This document shows, in pieces, positions 43,659-52,855 of a DNA stretch of 64,000 bases. Every line of letters begins with the position of its first letter. Position 1 is the first letter of the stretch. The position numbers were made by a program, and so were the translations under genes. Origin of the DNA: Qipengyuania sphaerica (lineage in GTDB: Bacteria; Pseudomonadota; Alphaproteobacteria; Sphingomonadales; Sphingomonadaceae). The stretch covers positions 248,001-312,000 of the forward strand of contig NZ_JAIGNR010000002.1 of NCBI RefSeq assembly GCF_019711595.1. The letters run 5' to 3'. The notes beneath the pieces were generated by a model. It had not been told where the DNA came from. It saw only the letters and a list, made by a program, of their open reading frames with translations, and made no database searches.

Positions 43659-45500
43659 ATGTTGATCTCACAAATCGGGAAAATGAAAGCAGGCTCGGCA
43701 GTGGCCTTGCTCTGCATCTGCCTCGCCGTGCTGGTGTGGCATGTACCCATCGAGGGAGCAGCCGCCACGGGCAAAGGCGAGATTGCCTGTGCGCTGGTCA
43801 ATTCCATCTTCGTCCCGGTCGTCGATGCATTCGGACGCGAGCCGGTGGTTATCGTTCTCGGCATCATCGCAATTTTCGGCGTACTCGTGAGGCTCGGCAT
43901 AGGATTGCCGCAGTTTTCGATGCCGAGCATCCCCAAGCCCAGCTTCCCCGCTCACGATCCTGTTCCCGAAGGCGTTTCACGCAAACGCGCGCTGTCGGGT
44001 GTGGCGCATCGGGAAACGATAGCCGCTCCGCCGCCGCCTCCCCCGCCCGTGCCGCGCGCAGGTGATCCCAATCTCGACTACAGCGGCTTGCTGCCACTTG
44101 AAGTCCGGCTGGGAAAGCGCCGTCCGACACGGGAAGAGTTAAAACGCGCCTTCCCCGCTTTCGAGGGTGATATTCCCGACGAGGTGATCGACCGGGCTTT
44201 CGCAATGGCAGGAGAGCGCATTCGCAAGGCAACGCCCCACGGCAAGCGGGTCGATCCGATCGCCATCGTCCGCAAGACGCGCGAAAAGGACCGCAACTGG
44301 TCCGGCGACCGCTCGCATTTCGGCGGCCTCCCGCGTCTCGGCCATGCCGAATGGCCGCGCAGCGCCAAGGGCGTCCCGCTCCCATTCGTGGCGCAGATCG
44401 ATCTCGCCGAAGTCGCTGCGGCCAATCCCGATACCCCGCTCCCGAAAACCGGTTCGCTGGCCTTTTTTATCAATGATGGTGCGGTAATCCATGTGCCCGA
44501 AGGCGACTTCCCGATTACCCCGGCCCCGCATGATCTGCCGCCAGCCTATGCCGAAGACGATCATCCGCTGCCCGAACACGCCTCGCATGTCTCGCACCAG
44601 GCCTTTCCCTTCTGGCCGGTCGACTTGATGCGCCTGTCCCTGCCCCAGGACCTGCCTGAACCCTGCGACGATTACGATATCATCGAAGAGATCGAGACGG
44701 CCCAGTTTGCCGCGCTCGACCGGCTGGTACCGGGGCGCGGCTATGCCTTCACTGCCGGGAGGTACGACCAGGATAGGACTGCGGGCCTCGACACCATGTG
44801 GTGGTACGGCGCGGACCTGTTCCTGCGGCAGCTGCGCACCTCGCTCGCAGGAGTGCCCCGGCGCATCCAGAGCCAGTACGACAGCATCGCCGCTTCGCGC
44901 GACTACCAGCGCCGTCTTGCCGCAGAGCCCGAGCCCAGCGCCGCCAAGATCGCTTCCGCCGAGGCGAACGAGGAAAGCTATCGCCGCGCAATCCCGAAAA
45001 TCGAGGAAAAGGGGCGCGAATTGGCGGACTTCATCGGCCATTTCGAGAAATTCGTCTCAGGTCGCGATCCGTGGAGCGAGATGAGCGCAGAGGAGGTGCA
45101 GATCCTCGAAGAGGCGATGCGCGAGGTCCGGGACAACTTCGATCAAGTTTGCAGCTACCGCGTGGCGTACCGGATGGAGGACCTGCGGTCCGCGAGCATC
45201 CGGCGCATGATCACCGGTGACCAAGCTGCAGCCGCAGCGCTTCCGGACGAAGTGCTTTCCTACCTCAACAACGGCTATCGCCGCCCGTCAAAAGCGATGC
45301 ACCAGATGTTCGGCGTGGGTGCCAGCCCGCAGGACGGCATCTACGGGCATATGAGCGATCACCTGCTGCTGCAGATCACCTACGACGACCTGCCCGAATT
45401 CCGGTTTGGCGACATGGGCGTCTATCACTTCTGGATTTCGCCGGAGAATTTAGCGGCGGGCAATTGGGACAAGGCGGAGTTGACCTTCGAGTGCTCCTGA
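43659..45500 (+). CDS. DUF1963 (YwqG-like) membrane-anchored protein
   Basis: A 613-residue protein. Two membrane helices lie at about 11-30 and 61-82, then a proline-rich stretch (APPPPPPPVPR) and a DUF1963 domain: SHFGGLPRLGHAEWPRSAKG near 222, LPFVAQIDLAEVAA, GSLAFFINDG, and at the end DHLLLQITYDDLPEFRFGD. YwqG-like domains are small beta folds of unknown role. A long charged helical insert (about 400-500) splits the domain. A GGAG lies just before the ATG; an ATG eight codons later is also possible. It converges on tdk with a four-base gap. Confidence 0.85.
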   Translation: MLISQIGKMKAGSAVALLCICLAVLVWHVPIEGAAATGKGEIACALVNSIFVPVVDAFGREPVVIVLGIIAIFGVLVRLGIGLPQFSMPSIPKPSFPAHDPVPEGVSRKRALSGVAHRETIAAPPPPPPPVPRAGDPNLDYSGLLPLEVRLGKRRPTREELKRAFPAFEGDIPDEVIDRAFAMAGERIRKATPHGKRVDPIAIVRKTREKDRNWSGDRSHFGGLPRLGHAEWPRSAKGVPLPFVAQIDLAEVAAANPDTPLPKTGSLAFFINDGAVIHVPEGDFPITPAPHDLPPAYAEDDHPLPEHASHVSHQAFPFWPVDLMRLSLPQDLPEPCDDYDIIEEIETAQFAALDRLVPGRGYAFTAGRYDQDRTAGLDTMWWYGADLFLRQLRTSLAGVPRRIQSQYDSIAASRDYQRRLAAEPEPSAAKIASAEANEESYRRAIPKIEEKGRELADFIGHFEKFVSGRDPWSEMSAEEVQILEEAMREVRDNFDQVCSYRVAYRMEDLRSASIRRMITGDQAAAAALPDEVLSYLNNGYRRPSKAMHQMFGVGASPQDGIYGHMSDHLLLQITYDDLPEFRFGDMGVYHFWISPENLAAGNWDKAELTFECS

Positions 45501-45504
45501 GGCC

Positions 45505-46083
45505 TCAGCCCTCCAGCGCCTGCGAAAAATGCTTGCGGCACATGGCCACGTAGCGGTCGTTGCCGCCGATTTCGGTCTGTGCGCCTTCGCTTACCGCCTT
45601 GCCATTGGCATCGACGCGCAGGTTCATCGTCGCCTTGCGTCCGCAGTCGCATACGGCCTTCATCTCGACCAGCGCATCGGCAATCCCAAGCAGCGCCGCC
45701 GAGCCGGGGAAGAGCTCGCCCTGGAAATCTGTCCTCAGGCCATAGCAGAGCACTGGGATGCCTGCCTCATCGGCCAGCCGCGCTAATTGCCAGACCTGTA
45801 ACTTGGTCAGGAACTGCGCCTCGTCCACCAGCACGCAGGCGAGCTCGGTCTCGGCATGCTCCTCCAGCACGCGCGCCTCGATATCGGTATCCGCTTCGTA
45901 GCGATGCGCATCGCTTGCAAGCCCGATGCGGCTGGAGATAGCGCCGAAGCCGGGGCGATCGTCCAGCGCGGCGGTCCAGAGCGAGACCTTCATACCCCTC
46001 TCGCCATAGTTGAATGCGGTCTGCAGCAGGGTCGAGCTCTTGCCCGCATTCATGCTCGCAAAATAGAAATAGAGCTTTGCCAT
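45505..46083 (-). CDS. tdk: Thymidine kinase (type II)
   Basis: A 192-residue type II thymidine kinase that salvages thymidine to dTMP. The P-loop ASMNAGKSSTLLQ is at 9-21, the lid region contains LVDEAQFLT, and the zinc-binding cysteines are in CDCGRKATMNLRV and AMCRKHF. The start is at MAKLYFYFAS; an in-frame ATG 25 codons upstream lacks similarity. It stands alone, between two plus-strand genes, inside the interval that splits the rbfA-truB neighbourhood. Confidence 0.95.
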   Translation of the reverse strand: MAKLYFYFASMNAGKSSTLLQTAFNYGERGMKVSLWTAALDDRPGFGAISSRIGLASDAHRYEADTDIEARVLEEHAETELACVLVDEAQFLTKLQVWQLARLADEAGIPVLCYGLRTDFQGELFPGSAALLGIADALVEMKAVCDCGRKATMNLRVDANGKAVSEGAQTEIGGNDRYVAMCRKHFSQALEG

Positions 46084-46178
46084 GGGACAGGGTCTAGCCT
46101 CGGCGCGAAGGGCTGTTAAGGAGGGTGACAGACAGGATGGGGGATGACGCCCCCGCAAAACAATTTCAGGGACACGAG

Positions 46179-47831
46179 ATGGCAGAGGCGAACACCGCAG
46201 ACAGCACGCAGACCGGCATCCTGGGATGGGTCGAACGCACGGGCAACAAGTTGCCCGATCCGGTCTTCATCTTCTTCTACCTGATCATCGCGCTCGTGAT
46301 CATTTCGATCATCGCTGCGATGACCGGCGTGTCCGCACTTCACCCCACGGCTATCGACGAGGAGACCGGCAGCGCGCTGCTGATCGAGGCGGTGAGCCTG
46401 CTTTCGCCCGACAACATCCAGCGGCTCTGGGTCGAAATGCCCAAGACCTTCACCCACTTCCACCCGCTGGGATACGTGCTGGTGGTGATGCTGGGCGCTG
46501 GCGTGGCCGAACGCTCGGGTTTCTTCGCTGCGGGCATGTCGAAGGCGGTGAAGGCCGCACCCAAATCCCTGCTCACCCCGGTGGTGGCGCTGGTCGCCAT
46601 GCTCGGCAACCACGCGGCAGACGCAGGTTACGTGGTGCTTATCCCGCTTGCCGGCATCCTGTTCGCCGCCGCCGGGCGTCATCCGCTCGCCGGTATCGCC
46701 GCCGCCTTTGCCGGGGTTTCGGGCGGCTTTTCGGCCAATATCTCACCCGGCCAGCTCGACGCATTGCTGTTCGGCATCACCGAGGAAGCCGTCGGTGCCA
46801 GCGCGCTCGACCCGGCCTGGACCGCCAATATCGCAGGCAACTGGTATTTCATCTCGGCCATGACCGTGCTGTTCCTGCCGATCATATGGTACGTGACCGA
46901 CAAGATCATCGAACCGCGTCTCGGTCCCTGGAAAGGCGGCACGACTGCCGGGATCGATAGCGATGGCACCAGCCCCGATCCGACCGAAATCGACGACGCC
47001 AAGGCCTCCAAGGGGCTGCGCGCTGCCGGACTTGCCGCGCTTGGCGTCGTCGCTCTCTGGCTGGTGATGGTCTTCGCGCCCGGCACGCCGCTGGTGAACG
47101 AGGCGGCCTGCCTTGCCGAAGACGGTTCGGCCATCGCCGATTGTTCGATCCACACCGAACTCGCCCCGCTCTACCAGTCGCTGGTGGCGGGCTTCTTCCT
47201 GCTCTTCCTGCTGACCGGCTGGGCCTATGGCCGCGCTTCCGGCACGATCAAGGACCACCGCGACCTCGTCAACATGATGGCCGAAAGCATGAAGGACATG
47301 GGCTATTATCTCGTCCTCGCCTTCGCCGCAGCGCATTTCGTCGCGATGTTCGGCTGGTCCAACCTTGGACTTATTACCGCCGTGCATGGCGCTGCAGGCA
47401 TCGAGAGTACCGGCCTGCCGCTGCCGCTCGTGCTGGGCCTGATGGTGCTGTTCGCGGCGCTGCTGAATCTCTTCGTGGGCTCCGCATCGGCGAAATGGGC
47501 GCTGCTCGCCCCGATCCTCGTGCCGATGCTCATGCTGCTCGGGATCAGCCCCGAAGGCGCGACCGCAGCTTACCGCGTGGGCGACAGCGCGACCAACATC
47601 ATCACGCCGCTGATGGTTTACTTCCCGCTGATCCTCGTGTTCGCGCAGCGCTGGCAGAAGGACTTCGGCCTCGGCAGCCTCACGGCGATGATGCTGCCCT
47701 ATTCGGTCTGGCTGCTCATCTCGGGCACGCTGCTGATCGTGGCGTGGTTCTATATCGGATTGCCGCTCGGGCCCGATGCGCCGGTGAGCTATGCTCTGCC
47801 CGAAATGGCCGCTCCGGCGATAGTGGAGTAA
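46179..47831 (+). CDS. AbgT-family transporter
   Basis: A 550-residue inner-membrane protein of the AbgT family (p-aminobenzoyl-glutamate uptake or sulfonamide efflux). It begins GWVERTGNKLPDPVFIFFYL, followed by many helices. Family sequence includes PLGYVLVVMLGAGVAERSG, LVAMLGNHAADAGYVVLIPL, FSANISPGQLDALL and VGDSATNIITPLMVYFPLIL, the two hairpin regions of the substrate site. I placed the start at MAEANTADSTQTG behind AGGGACACGAG; an ATG 18 codons earlier is possible. Direction of transport cannot be read from sequence. Confidence 0.92.
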   Translation: MAEANTADSTQTGILGWVERTGNKLPDPVFIFFYLIIALVIISIIAAMTGVSALHPTAIDEETGSALLIEAVSLLSPDNIQRLWVEMPKTFTHFHPLGYVLVVMLGAGVAERSGFFAAGMSKAVKAAPKSLLTPVVALVAMLGNHAADAGYVVLIPLAGILFAAAGRHPLAGIAAAFAGVSGGFSANISPGQLDALLFGITEEAVGASALDPAWTANIAGNWYFISAMTVLFLPIIWYVTDKIIEPRLGPWKGGTTAGIDSDGTSPDPTEIDDAKASKGLRAAGLAALGVVALWLVMVFAPGTPLVNEAACLAEDGSAIADCSIHTELAPLYQSLVAGFFLLFLLTGWAYGRASGTIKDHRDLVNMMAESMKDMGYYLVLAFAAAHFVAMFGWSNLGLITAVHGAAGIESTGLPLPLVLGLMVLFAALLNLFVGSASAKWALLAPILVPMLMLLGISPEGATAAYRVGDSATNIITPLMVYFPLILVFAQRWQKDFGLGSLTAMMLPYSVWLLISGTLLIVAWFYIGLPLGPDAPVSYALPEMAAPAIVE

Positions 47832-47858
47832 CCTCGCTACCCGCTTGCGGGATGGGGC

Positions 47859-48260
47859 TTAGTCCTCATCCCCCAGATCGCGCGCGACCTTGGGGTCCGA
47901 AAGCAGGCTCTCGATCCGGTCTGCCTCGTCGAAACTTTCGTCCGGCTTGAAGGACAGCTTGGGCGCGAATTTCAGCCCCAGCCGCTGCGCCACTTCCTTC
48001 TGGAAGAAGGCGGTGTTGGTCCGCAGCGCCTTGAGCACCTCGGTCTCGTCCTTGCCCAGCAGCGGCTTCACATAGGCCTTGGCGTTCCTGAGGTCGGGCG
48101 TCATCCGCACTTCGGTGACAGCGATATTGTGCGCGCGCAGCACGTCGTCATGCGCCTCGCCGCGTGCGAGCAGTTCGGACAATATGTGCCGGACGCGTTC
48201 GCCCACCTTGAGGACGCGGACCGATTGCTGTTCGGGGGTCGAATGCTGGTGCTTGGCCAT
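47859..48260 (-). CDS. rbfA: Ribosome-binding factor A
   Basis: A 133-residue RbfA that helps mature the 30S subunit. [20 protein letters not shown], then [26 protein letters not shown] sequence (here [17 protein letters not shown]) and [28 protein letters not shown] are the single KH-type II domain. It belongs to the rimP-nusA-infB-rbfA-truB cluster, though the tail-anchored protein, DUF1697 and thioesterase genes now separate it from infB, and five kilobases separate it from truB. Confidence 0.95.
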   Translation of the reverse strand: MAKHQHSTPEQQSVRVLKVGERVRHILSELLARGEAHDDVLRAHNIAVTEVRMTPDLRNAKAYVKPLLGKDETEVLKALRTNTAFFQKEVAQRLGLKFAPKLSFKPDESFDEADRIESLLSDPKVARDLGDED

Positions 48261-48316
48261 CGCGCGCCCATAGGCGGCTTGCGGCCATCAGCGCAAGCAC
48301 AGGGACGCAAGAGCGC

Positions 48317-48535
48317 CTAGAACAGGGCGCCCCAGAAAATCACGATCAGGATCAGTACGAGGAAATAGTAGCCGGTCGCTTTGAGCGACCCGAACCACGG
48401 GATGCCGGCTTCGAGAAGTGCATTATCGACCTCTCCTTGGACGAAATTGCGCTTGGTCTGGGGCCAGTCCTTCTTGGCGTTGGTGCTGACCTTTTTCCAG
48501 ATCGCCTTCGAGACGGTCGGATCATTGTCATCCAC
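48317..48535 (-). CDS. Small tail-anchored membrane protein, 72 aa
   Basis: The GTG start is supported by GGAGG eight bases upstream. The N-terminal 50 residues are hydrophilic (DDNDPTVSKAIWKKVSTNAK) and the last 20 form one membrane helix (YYFLVLILIVIFWGALF), so the protein is probably inserted from the C-terminus. It has no recognisable domain. It is on the same strand as rbfA with 56 bases between, and could be co-transcribed. Confidence 0.7.
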   Translation of the reverse strand: MDDNDPTVSKAIWKKVSTNAKKDWPQTKRNFVQGEVDNALLEAGIPWFGSLKATGYYFLVLILIVIFWGALF

Positions 48536-48626
48536 AGTAAAATCCTCCAGGCAGTCGAGGGCTTGCTAGGCTGAATCCGTTAGCTTTCAGTTACGTGCAA
48601 ACGAAAATGGAAGGATGGGCTGGCCA

Positions 48627-49181
48627 TCAATCAAGCTTTTCCATCTTTGCAAGTATGCGTTTGAGCGAATTCATGTTTCGCGCAGTGCCCTTGCAGCCGA
48701 GCCGTTTTTCCAGAACCTTGTTCGACAGGTCGGACACCCCGACGCCGTGTACATAATCGAGGAACAGGACCCGGTTTCCCAGGGCCAGCCTTTCGCTGCC
48801 CCTGCTGCGATGTTCCTCGATCAATGCCTCCGCCGCTGCGCGATCGGGCTGCTGGCTAAGGAAAATGGAATGGACCATCTTGTCCGATCCGTGTTCGGGA
48901 CCGGTGCCGTGAAAGGGATTGTCGGCTATCGCCGCGCGTACTTCCTCGGCGGTGCGCACCATCGCGCAGGATTTGAATCCGAAGCTGTCCTGCACAACGC
49001 TTTCCAGCCGGATTTCGAGCATGGCCGGATCGCTGTCGTCGCGCAGGATCACGTTTCCGCTGGCCGCCACCGTTTGCACGTCGTCATAACCTGCGGCTGC
49101 AAGGGCGGCCTTCAGGTCGACCATCTTGATCCGGTTTTCGCCGATATTGATACTACCGAGCAACGCGAGGCGGACGCTCAC
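48627..49181 (-). CDS. DUF1697 family protein
   Basis: A 184-residue cytoplasmic protein of the DUF1697 family. Typical sequence is LALLGSINIGENRIKMVDLK, then YDDVQTVAASGNVIL and FGFKSCAMVRTAEEV. The ending NMNSLKRILAKMEKL matches the family closely. The function is unknown; the fold is a ferredoxin-like repeat. The GTG start lies in the stop of the thioesterase gene (GTGA), so the pair is coupled. Confidence 0.88.
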   Translation of the reverse strand: MSVRLALLGSINIGENRIKMVDLKAALAAAGYDDVQTVAASGNVILRDDSDPAMLEIRLESVVQDSFGFKSCAMVRTAEEVRAAIADNPFHGTGPEHGSDKMVHSIFLSQQPDRAAAEALIEEHRSRGSERLALGNRVLFLDYVHGVGVSDLSNKVLEKRLGCKGTARNMNSLKRILAKMEKLD

Positions 49182-49603
49182 CCCTCGCTGCCGGGTCGCG
49201 GGGTCGGGATTGCGGTACTGGTCGAACGCGCGAGTAGGTTACCCCCCTCGTCGAACAGTTCGCCTTCGAGATAGATCACCCGCCGCCCGCGCTTGATCAC
49301 GCGGCCCTTGCCCACCAGCGGCCCGGCCATCACCGGGCGCAGCAGGGTCATGTTTATGTCGAGATTGAGCGGCGCTTCCTCATGGCTAGTGGCCCAGACA
49401 TGCGCCCAGCCCATCACCTCGTCGAGGAAGCCCGCAACCAGACCGCCCTGCACCGTCCCGCGCGGGGTGATGAAGCTGTCAGGCGCAGTGAAGCGCAAAG
49501 TGATTTCCTCGCGCTCCTCGTCGAAATGGTCGAAGACGACGCCCATCAGATCGGCATGGGCGGCGCCTTCGTTATGTGGCCTTGCGTCGGTCTTCTCGCT
49601 CAC
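49178..49603 (-). CDS. PaaI-type hotdog thioesterase
   Basis: A 141-residue hotdog-fold protein. FDHFDEEREEITLRFTAPDSF, then GTVQGGLVAGFLDEVMGWAH, where the Gly-Gly and the acidic residue (E or D) of the catalytic helix occur, and INMTLLRPVMAGPLVGKGRV are the family core. It should hydrolyse an acyl-CoA. The GTG start overlaps the infB stop (GTGA), tying a metabolic thioesterase to the translation operon. Its substrate is unknown. Confidence 0.87.
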   Translation of the reverse strand: MSEKTDARPHNEGAAHADLMGVVFDHFDEEREEITLRFTAPDSFITPRGTVQGGLVAGFLDEVMGWAHVWATSHEEAPLNLDINMTLLRPVMAGPLVGKGRVIKRGRRVIYLEGELFDEGGNLLARSTSTAIPTPRPGSEG

Positions 49604-52104
49604 AGCGTGCGTTCACGCTCCTCGACCTCGAACACCTCGAGCTGGTCGCCCGGCTGGATGTCGTTGGTGTCGGCAAGGACCACGCCGCATTCGAGGCCCG
49701 CGCGGACTTCGTCCACATCGTCCTTGAAACGGCGCAGCGAGGCGATGGTCGTGGCCGAGACGATGACGTCTTCGCGCGTGAGGCGTGCGTGCAGCCCCTT
49801 GCGGATGACGCCTTCCTCGACCAGCAGGCCGGCGGCCTTGTCCTTCTTGCCCGAACGGAACACTTCCTTGACCGCGGCACGGCCGACGACGTTCTCGATC
49901 CGCTCCGGACCCAGCTCGCCTGCCATCTCCTTCGCGATTTCCTCGGTCAGGTGGTAGATGACGTCGTAATACTTCATCTCCACGCCGTCGCGCTTCACCA
50001 GCTCGCGCGCCTTGGCATTGGGGCGCACGTTGAAGCCGATGATCGGCGCCTTCGAAGCCGAAGCCAGCGTCACATCGCTTTCGGTGATCGCACCCACGCC
50101 TGCATGCAGGACGCGGACCTTGATCTCGTCGTTCGAGAGGTTGTGCAGCGCATTGGTGATCGCTTCGACCGAACCCTGCACGTCGGCTTTCACCAGCACG
50201 GGGAATTCGATCACGTTCGATGCGAGGTTGTTGAACATCGTATCGAAGCTGGTCGGAGCGAGCGCGGTGCGCTTCTCGGTCGCCTTTTCCTGGCGATAGG
50301 AAGCAACTTCGCGGGCGCGCTGTTCGTTTTCGACGACGGTCAGCACATCGCCCGCGCTGGGCACGCCGCCGAGGCCGAGGACCTCGACCGGCATCGAAGG
50401 ACCGGCCTTCTTGATCTGCTTGCCCTGGTCGTCGACGATGGCGCGGACACGGCCGCTCTCGGTGCCGACGACGAAGGTATTGCCGCGTTCCAGCGTACCG
50501 CGCGTGATGAGCACGGTGGCGACGGGGCCGCGACCCTTGTCGAGCTGGGCCTCGATGACGGTCGCCTCGGCCATGCGGTCGGGACGTGCCTTGAGTTCGA
50601 GCAGTTCGGCCTGCAGCGCGATCTTTTCGAGCAATTCGTCGAGGCCGGTCTTGGCCTTGGCCGAGATTTCCACGTCCTGCACATCGCCCGACATCGCTTC
50701 CACGATGACCTCGTGTTCGAGCAGGCGGCTGCGCACGTTGTTCGCATCGGCCTCGGGCTTGTCCATCTTGTTGATCGCAACGATCATCGGGACGCCGGCG
50801 GCCTTGGTGTGATTGATGGCCTCGATCGTCTGCGGCATGATGCCGTCGTCGGCCGCAACCACCAGCACCACGATATCGGTGATGTTAGCACCGCGCTGGC
50901 GCATCTGGGTGAAGGCAGCGTGGCCCGGCGTGTCCAGGAAGGTGATCACATCGCCGCCCTTGGTCTTCACCTGGTAGCTGCCGATATGCTGCGTGATGCC
51001 GCCGGCTTCGCCCTTGGTGACATTGGCACCGCGAAGCGCGTCGAGCAGGCTGGTCTTGCCGTGGTCGACATGGCCCATGATGGTGACGACCGGCGGACGG
51101 GGTTTCAGCGTTTCTTCCGGATCGACATCCTCTTCGACCGCGATATCGACATCGGCTTCCGACACCTTCTGGATGTTGTGACCGAACTGTTCGACGAGCA
51201 GTTCCGCCGTATCCTGGTCGATCGTCTGATTGACGGTGACCATCATGTCGAGGTTGAAGAGTTCCTTCACGAGGTCGGCGCCCTTCTCGCCCATGCGCTT
51301 GGCAAGTTCGCCAACCGTGATGGCTTCGGGCACGACCACGTCGCGGACCTGCTTTTCGCGCGGCTTGTTCGATCCGCCACCCTGGAGGCGACGTTCCTTC
51401 TCGCGCGCACGCTTGAGGGCCGCGAGGCTGCGGGCGCGTCGGCCTTCGTCCTCGTTGAGGGCCTTCTTGACCGACAGCTTGCCCGAGCGGCGCTTGTCCG
51501 GGGTTTCCGAACCGCGTTCGGGCTTGTCGTCCTTCTTCTTGCGCTCCGGCTTCTTGATTTCGGGACGCTTGACCGGCGTGAACTTGCGCGCGGCGGGCGT
51601 GGGCGTGCCTTCGTCGGCGGCCGGGGCTTCCTCAGGCTCGGCGGGAGCTTCTTCCTTGGCCGTCTTGGCGTCTTCCTTGGCCTTCTTGGCAGCTTCGGCT
51701 TCGGCCTTCTTGTTTTCCTCGGCGCGCTTCTTCTCGTCCTCGGCAGCCTGCTTGGCGTTCTGCTCGTCGCGCTTGCGGGCTTCCTCGGCGAGCTTCAGGC
51801 GCTCTTCCTCGGCCTCGCGCTGGAGACGCGCGACGCGTTCCTGCGGGGTTTCCGCAGGCGGAGCAGCCTTCTTGGGCGCGGCCTTCTTGGCGGCAGGCGC
51901 AGGCGCAGGTTCCGGCGTCGGCTCCGGCGCGGGCGGCGGAGGCGGCGGCGGAGTCTCGCCGGGCTTGAGGAGCTTGCGGCGGCGCTTCACCTCGACCGCC
52001 ACCTTGTTGGTGCGGCCATGGCTGAAGGTCTGCTTGACCTCGCCCGGCTGCGCGCCCTTCAGGGTCAGCGGTTTACGGGCCGGTTTCTTGTCGTCGTCGC
52101 TCAT
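49600..52104 (-). CDS. infB: Translation initiation factor IF-2
   Basis: An 834-residue IF-2. The N-terminal third (about 1-270) is low complexity, rich in K, A, E, P and R, with a long predicted helix ([20 protein letters not shown] within it). The IF-2N domain ([20 protein letters not shown]) follows, then the G domain: [15 protein letters not shown] (G1, near 345), [12 protein letters not shown] (G3) and [10 protein letters not shown] (G4). The C-terminal domains that bind fMet-tRNA close the protein. The start is [12 protein letters not shown]; an ATG 18 codons upstream is unlikely. It ends with a GTGA overlap to the thioesterase gene. Confidence 0.96.
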   Translation of the reverse strand: MSDDDKKPARKPLTLKGAQPGEVKQTFSHGRTNKVAVEVKRRRKLLKPGETPPPPPPPAPEPTPEPAPAPAAKKAAPKKAAPPAETPQERVARLQREAEEERLKLAEEARKRDEQNAKQAAEDEKKRAEENKKAEAEAAKKAKEDAKTAKEEAPAEPEEAPAADEGTPTPAARKFTPVKRPEIKKPERKKKDDKPERGSETPDKRRSGKLSVKKALNEDEGRRARSLAALKRAREKERRLQGGGSNKPREKQVRDVVVPEAITVGELAKRMGEKGADLVKELFNLDMMVTVNQTIDQDTAELLVEQFGHNIQKVSEADVDIAVEEDVDPEETLKPRPPVVTIMGHVDHGKTSLLDALRGANVTKGEAGGITQHIGSYQVKTKGGDVITFLDTPGHAAFTQMRQRGANITDIVVLVVAADDGIMPQTIEAINHTKAAGVPMIVAINKMDKPEADANNVRSRLLEHEVIVEAMSGDVQDVEISAKAKTGLDELLEKIALQAELLELKARPDRMAEATVIEAQLDKGRGPVATVLITRGTLERGNTFVVGTESGRVRAIVDDQGKQIKKAGPSMPVEVLGLGGVPSAGDVLTVVENEQRAREVASYRQEKATEKRTALAPTSFDTMFNNLASNVIEFPVLVKADVQGSVEAITNALHNLSNDEIKVRVLHAGVGAITESDVTLASASKAPIIGFNVRPNAKARELVKRDGVEMKYYDVIYHLTEEIAKEMAGELGPERIENVVGRAAVKEVFRSGKKDKAAGLLVEEGVIRKGLHARLTREDVIVSATTIASLRRFKDDVDEVRAGLECGVVLADTNDIQPGDQLEVFEVEERERTL

Positions 52105-52126
52105 TCTTGCTCGTTTCTCTTCGCGT

Positions 52127-52855
52127 TCAATCAATTGTATCGTCGTTGCGGGGCGCATCTGCGCGCCCGGATTCGTCAGGGATTTGAAGCCCCAGATAAT
52201 GCATCAGCCGCTTCAAGGGTTTCATCACCCGAGCGGCTGCGGCATCGTTTGCCAGTCCGAAGTGGACGACATTGTCGCGGCCCAATGCCACAGACAAAGC
52301 GTCGCGGTCCAGTGGCAGCGTCCAGCCGCGCTCTCCGCTGCCTTCCGCATCGCGCCCGACGCGCCAGGCCTGGTCGAGCTTCTTGCGCCCGTCCTCGCTG
52401 GCATCGCTGGCGTGGAATAGCGCCGAAACGCCGCCCTGCCGCGCGGTTTCGGCAATGCGCTGCGTGCCCAAGATAAGGGCTCCGACGCGCATTTCGAGCC
52501 CCAGCCGGTCGAGAAACACGCGTTTGAGCGCATCCTCGATCTTCTGCGGCAGGTCATCGGGGATCTCGAGATCGCCCGTCTTGAAGGCGCGCGACAGGCC
52601 CGCCTTCAGCTTGCCGTTACCCTGCGCGTCCTCGATCGCACCGCGCGAGGAGCACACCCAGGCGCCCCGCCCAGGTGCCTTTTCCTGCGCGTCGGGCAGG
52701 ACCAGGCCGGAAGGCGACGCGGCCAGGCGGACCAGCGCATCGCGCGAGTCCGACTCTCCGGTAAGGATGCAGCGCCGTTCGGGCTCGGAAGCTTTCCGGG
52801 CCTTGGGGGCTTCAGCGATGTCGGGGCTCAGGCGCTCATTGTGTGGAGTCCGCAT
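52127..52855 (-). CDS. YlxR-domain (DUF448) RNA-binding protein with L7Ae-like C-terminus
   Basis: A 242-residue protein. Residues about 25-100 are the YlxR fold: RRCILTGESDSRDALVRLA and GRGAWVCSSRGAIEDAQ contain the conserved Arg-Cys and GRGAW loop. Residues 110-190 look like a ribosomal L7Ae/L30e-like domain (VGALILGTQRIAETARQGG, SALFHASDASEDGRKKLD). This two-domain form is normal in alphaproteobacteria. YlxR/RnpM binds RNase P RNA in Firmicutes. It overlaps nusA by 20 bases and precedes infB by 22. Confidence 0.9.
   Translation of the reverse strand: MRTPHNERLSPDIAEAPKARKASEPERRCILTGESDSRDALVRLAASPSGLVLPDAQEKAPGRGAWVCSSRGAIEDAQGNGKLKAGLSRAFKTGDLEIPDDLPQKIEDALKRVFLDRLGLEMRVGALILGTQRIAETARQGGVSALFHASDASEDGRKKLDQAWRVGRDAEGSGERGWTLPLDRDALSVALGRDNVVHFGLANDAAAARVMKPLKRLMHYLGLQIPDESGRADAPRNDDTID

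Noticed and set aside
49576..52476. A 966-codon open frame antisense to infB (and similar long antisense frames over nusA, pnp, cydA and rmuC)
   Set aside because: These mirror the Lys/Ala/Glu-rich or otherwise GC-biased real genes in the complementary frame, contain no recognisable domain, and the sense genes are unambiguous.
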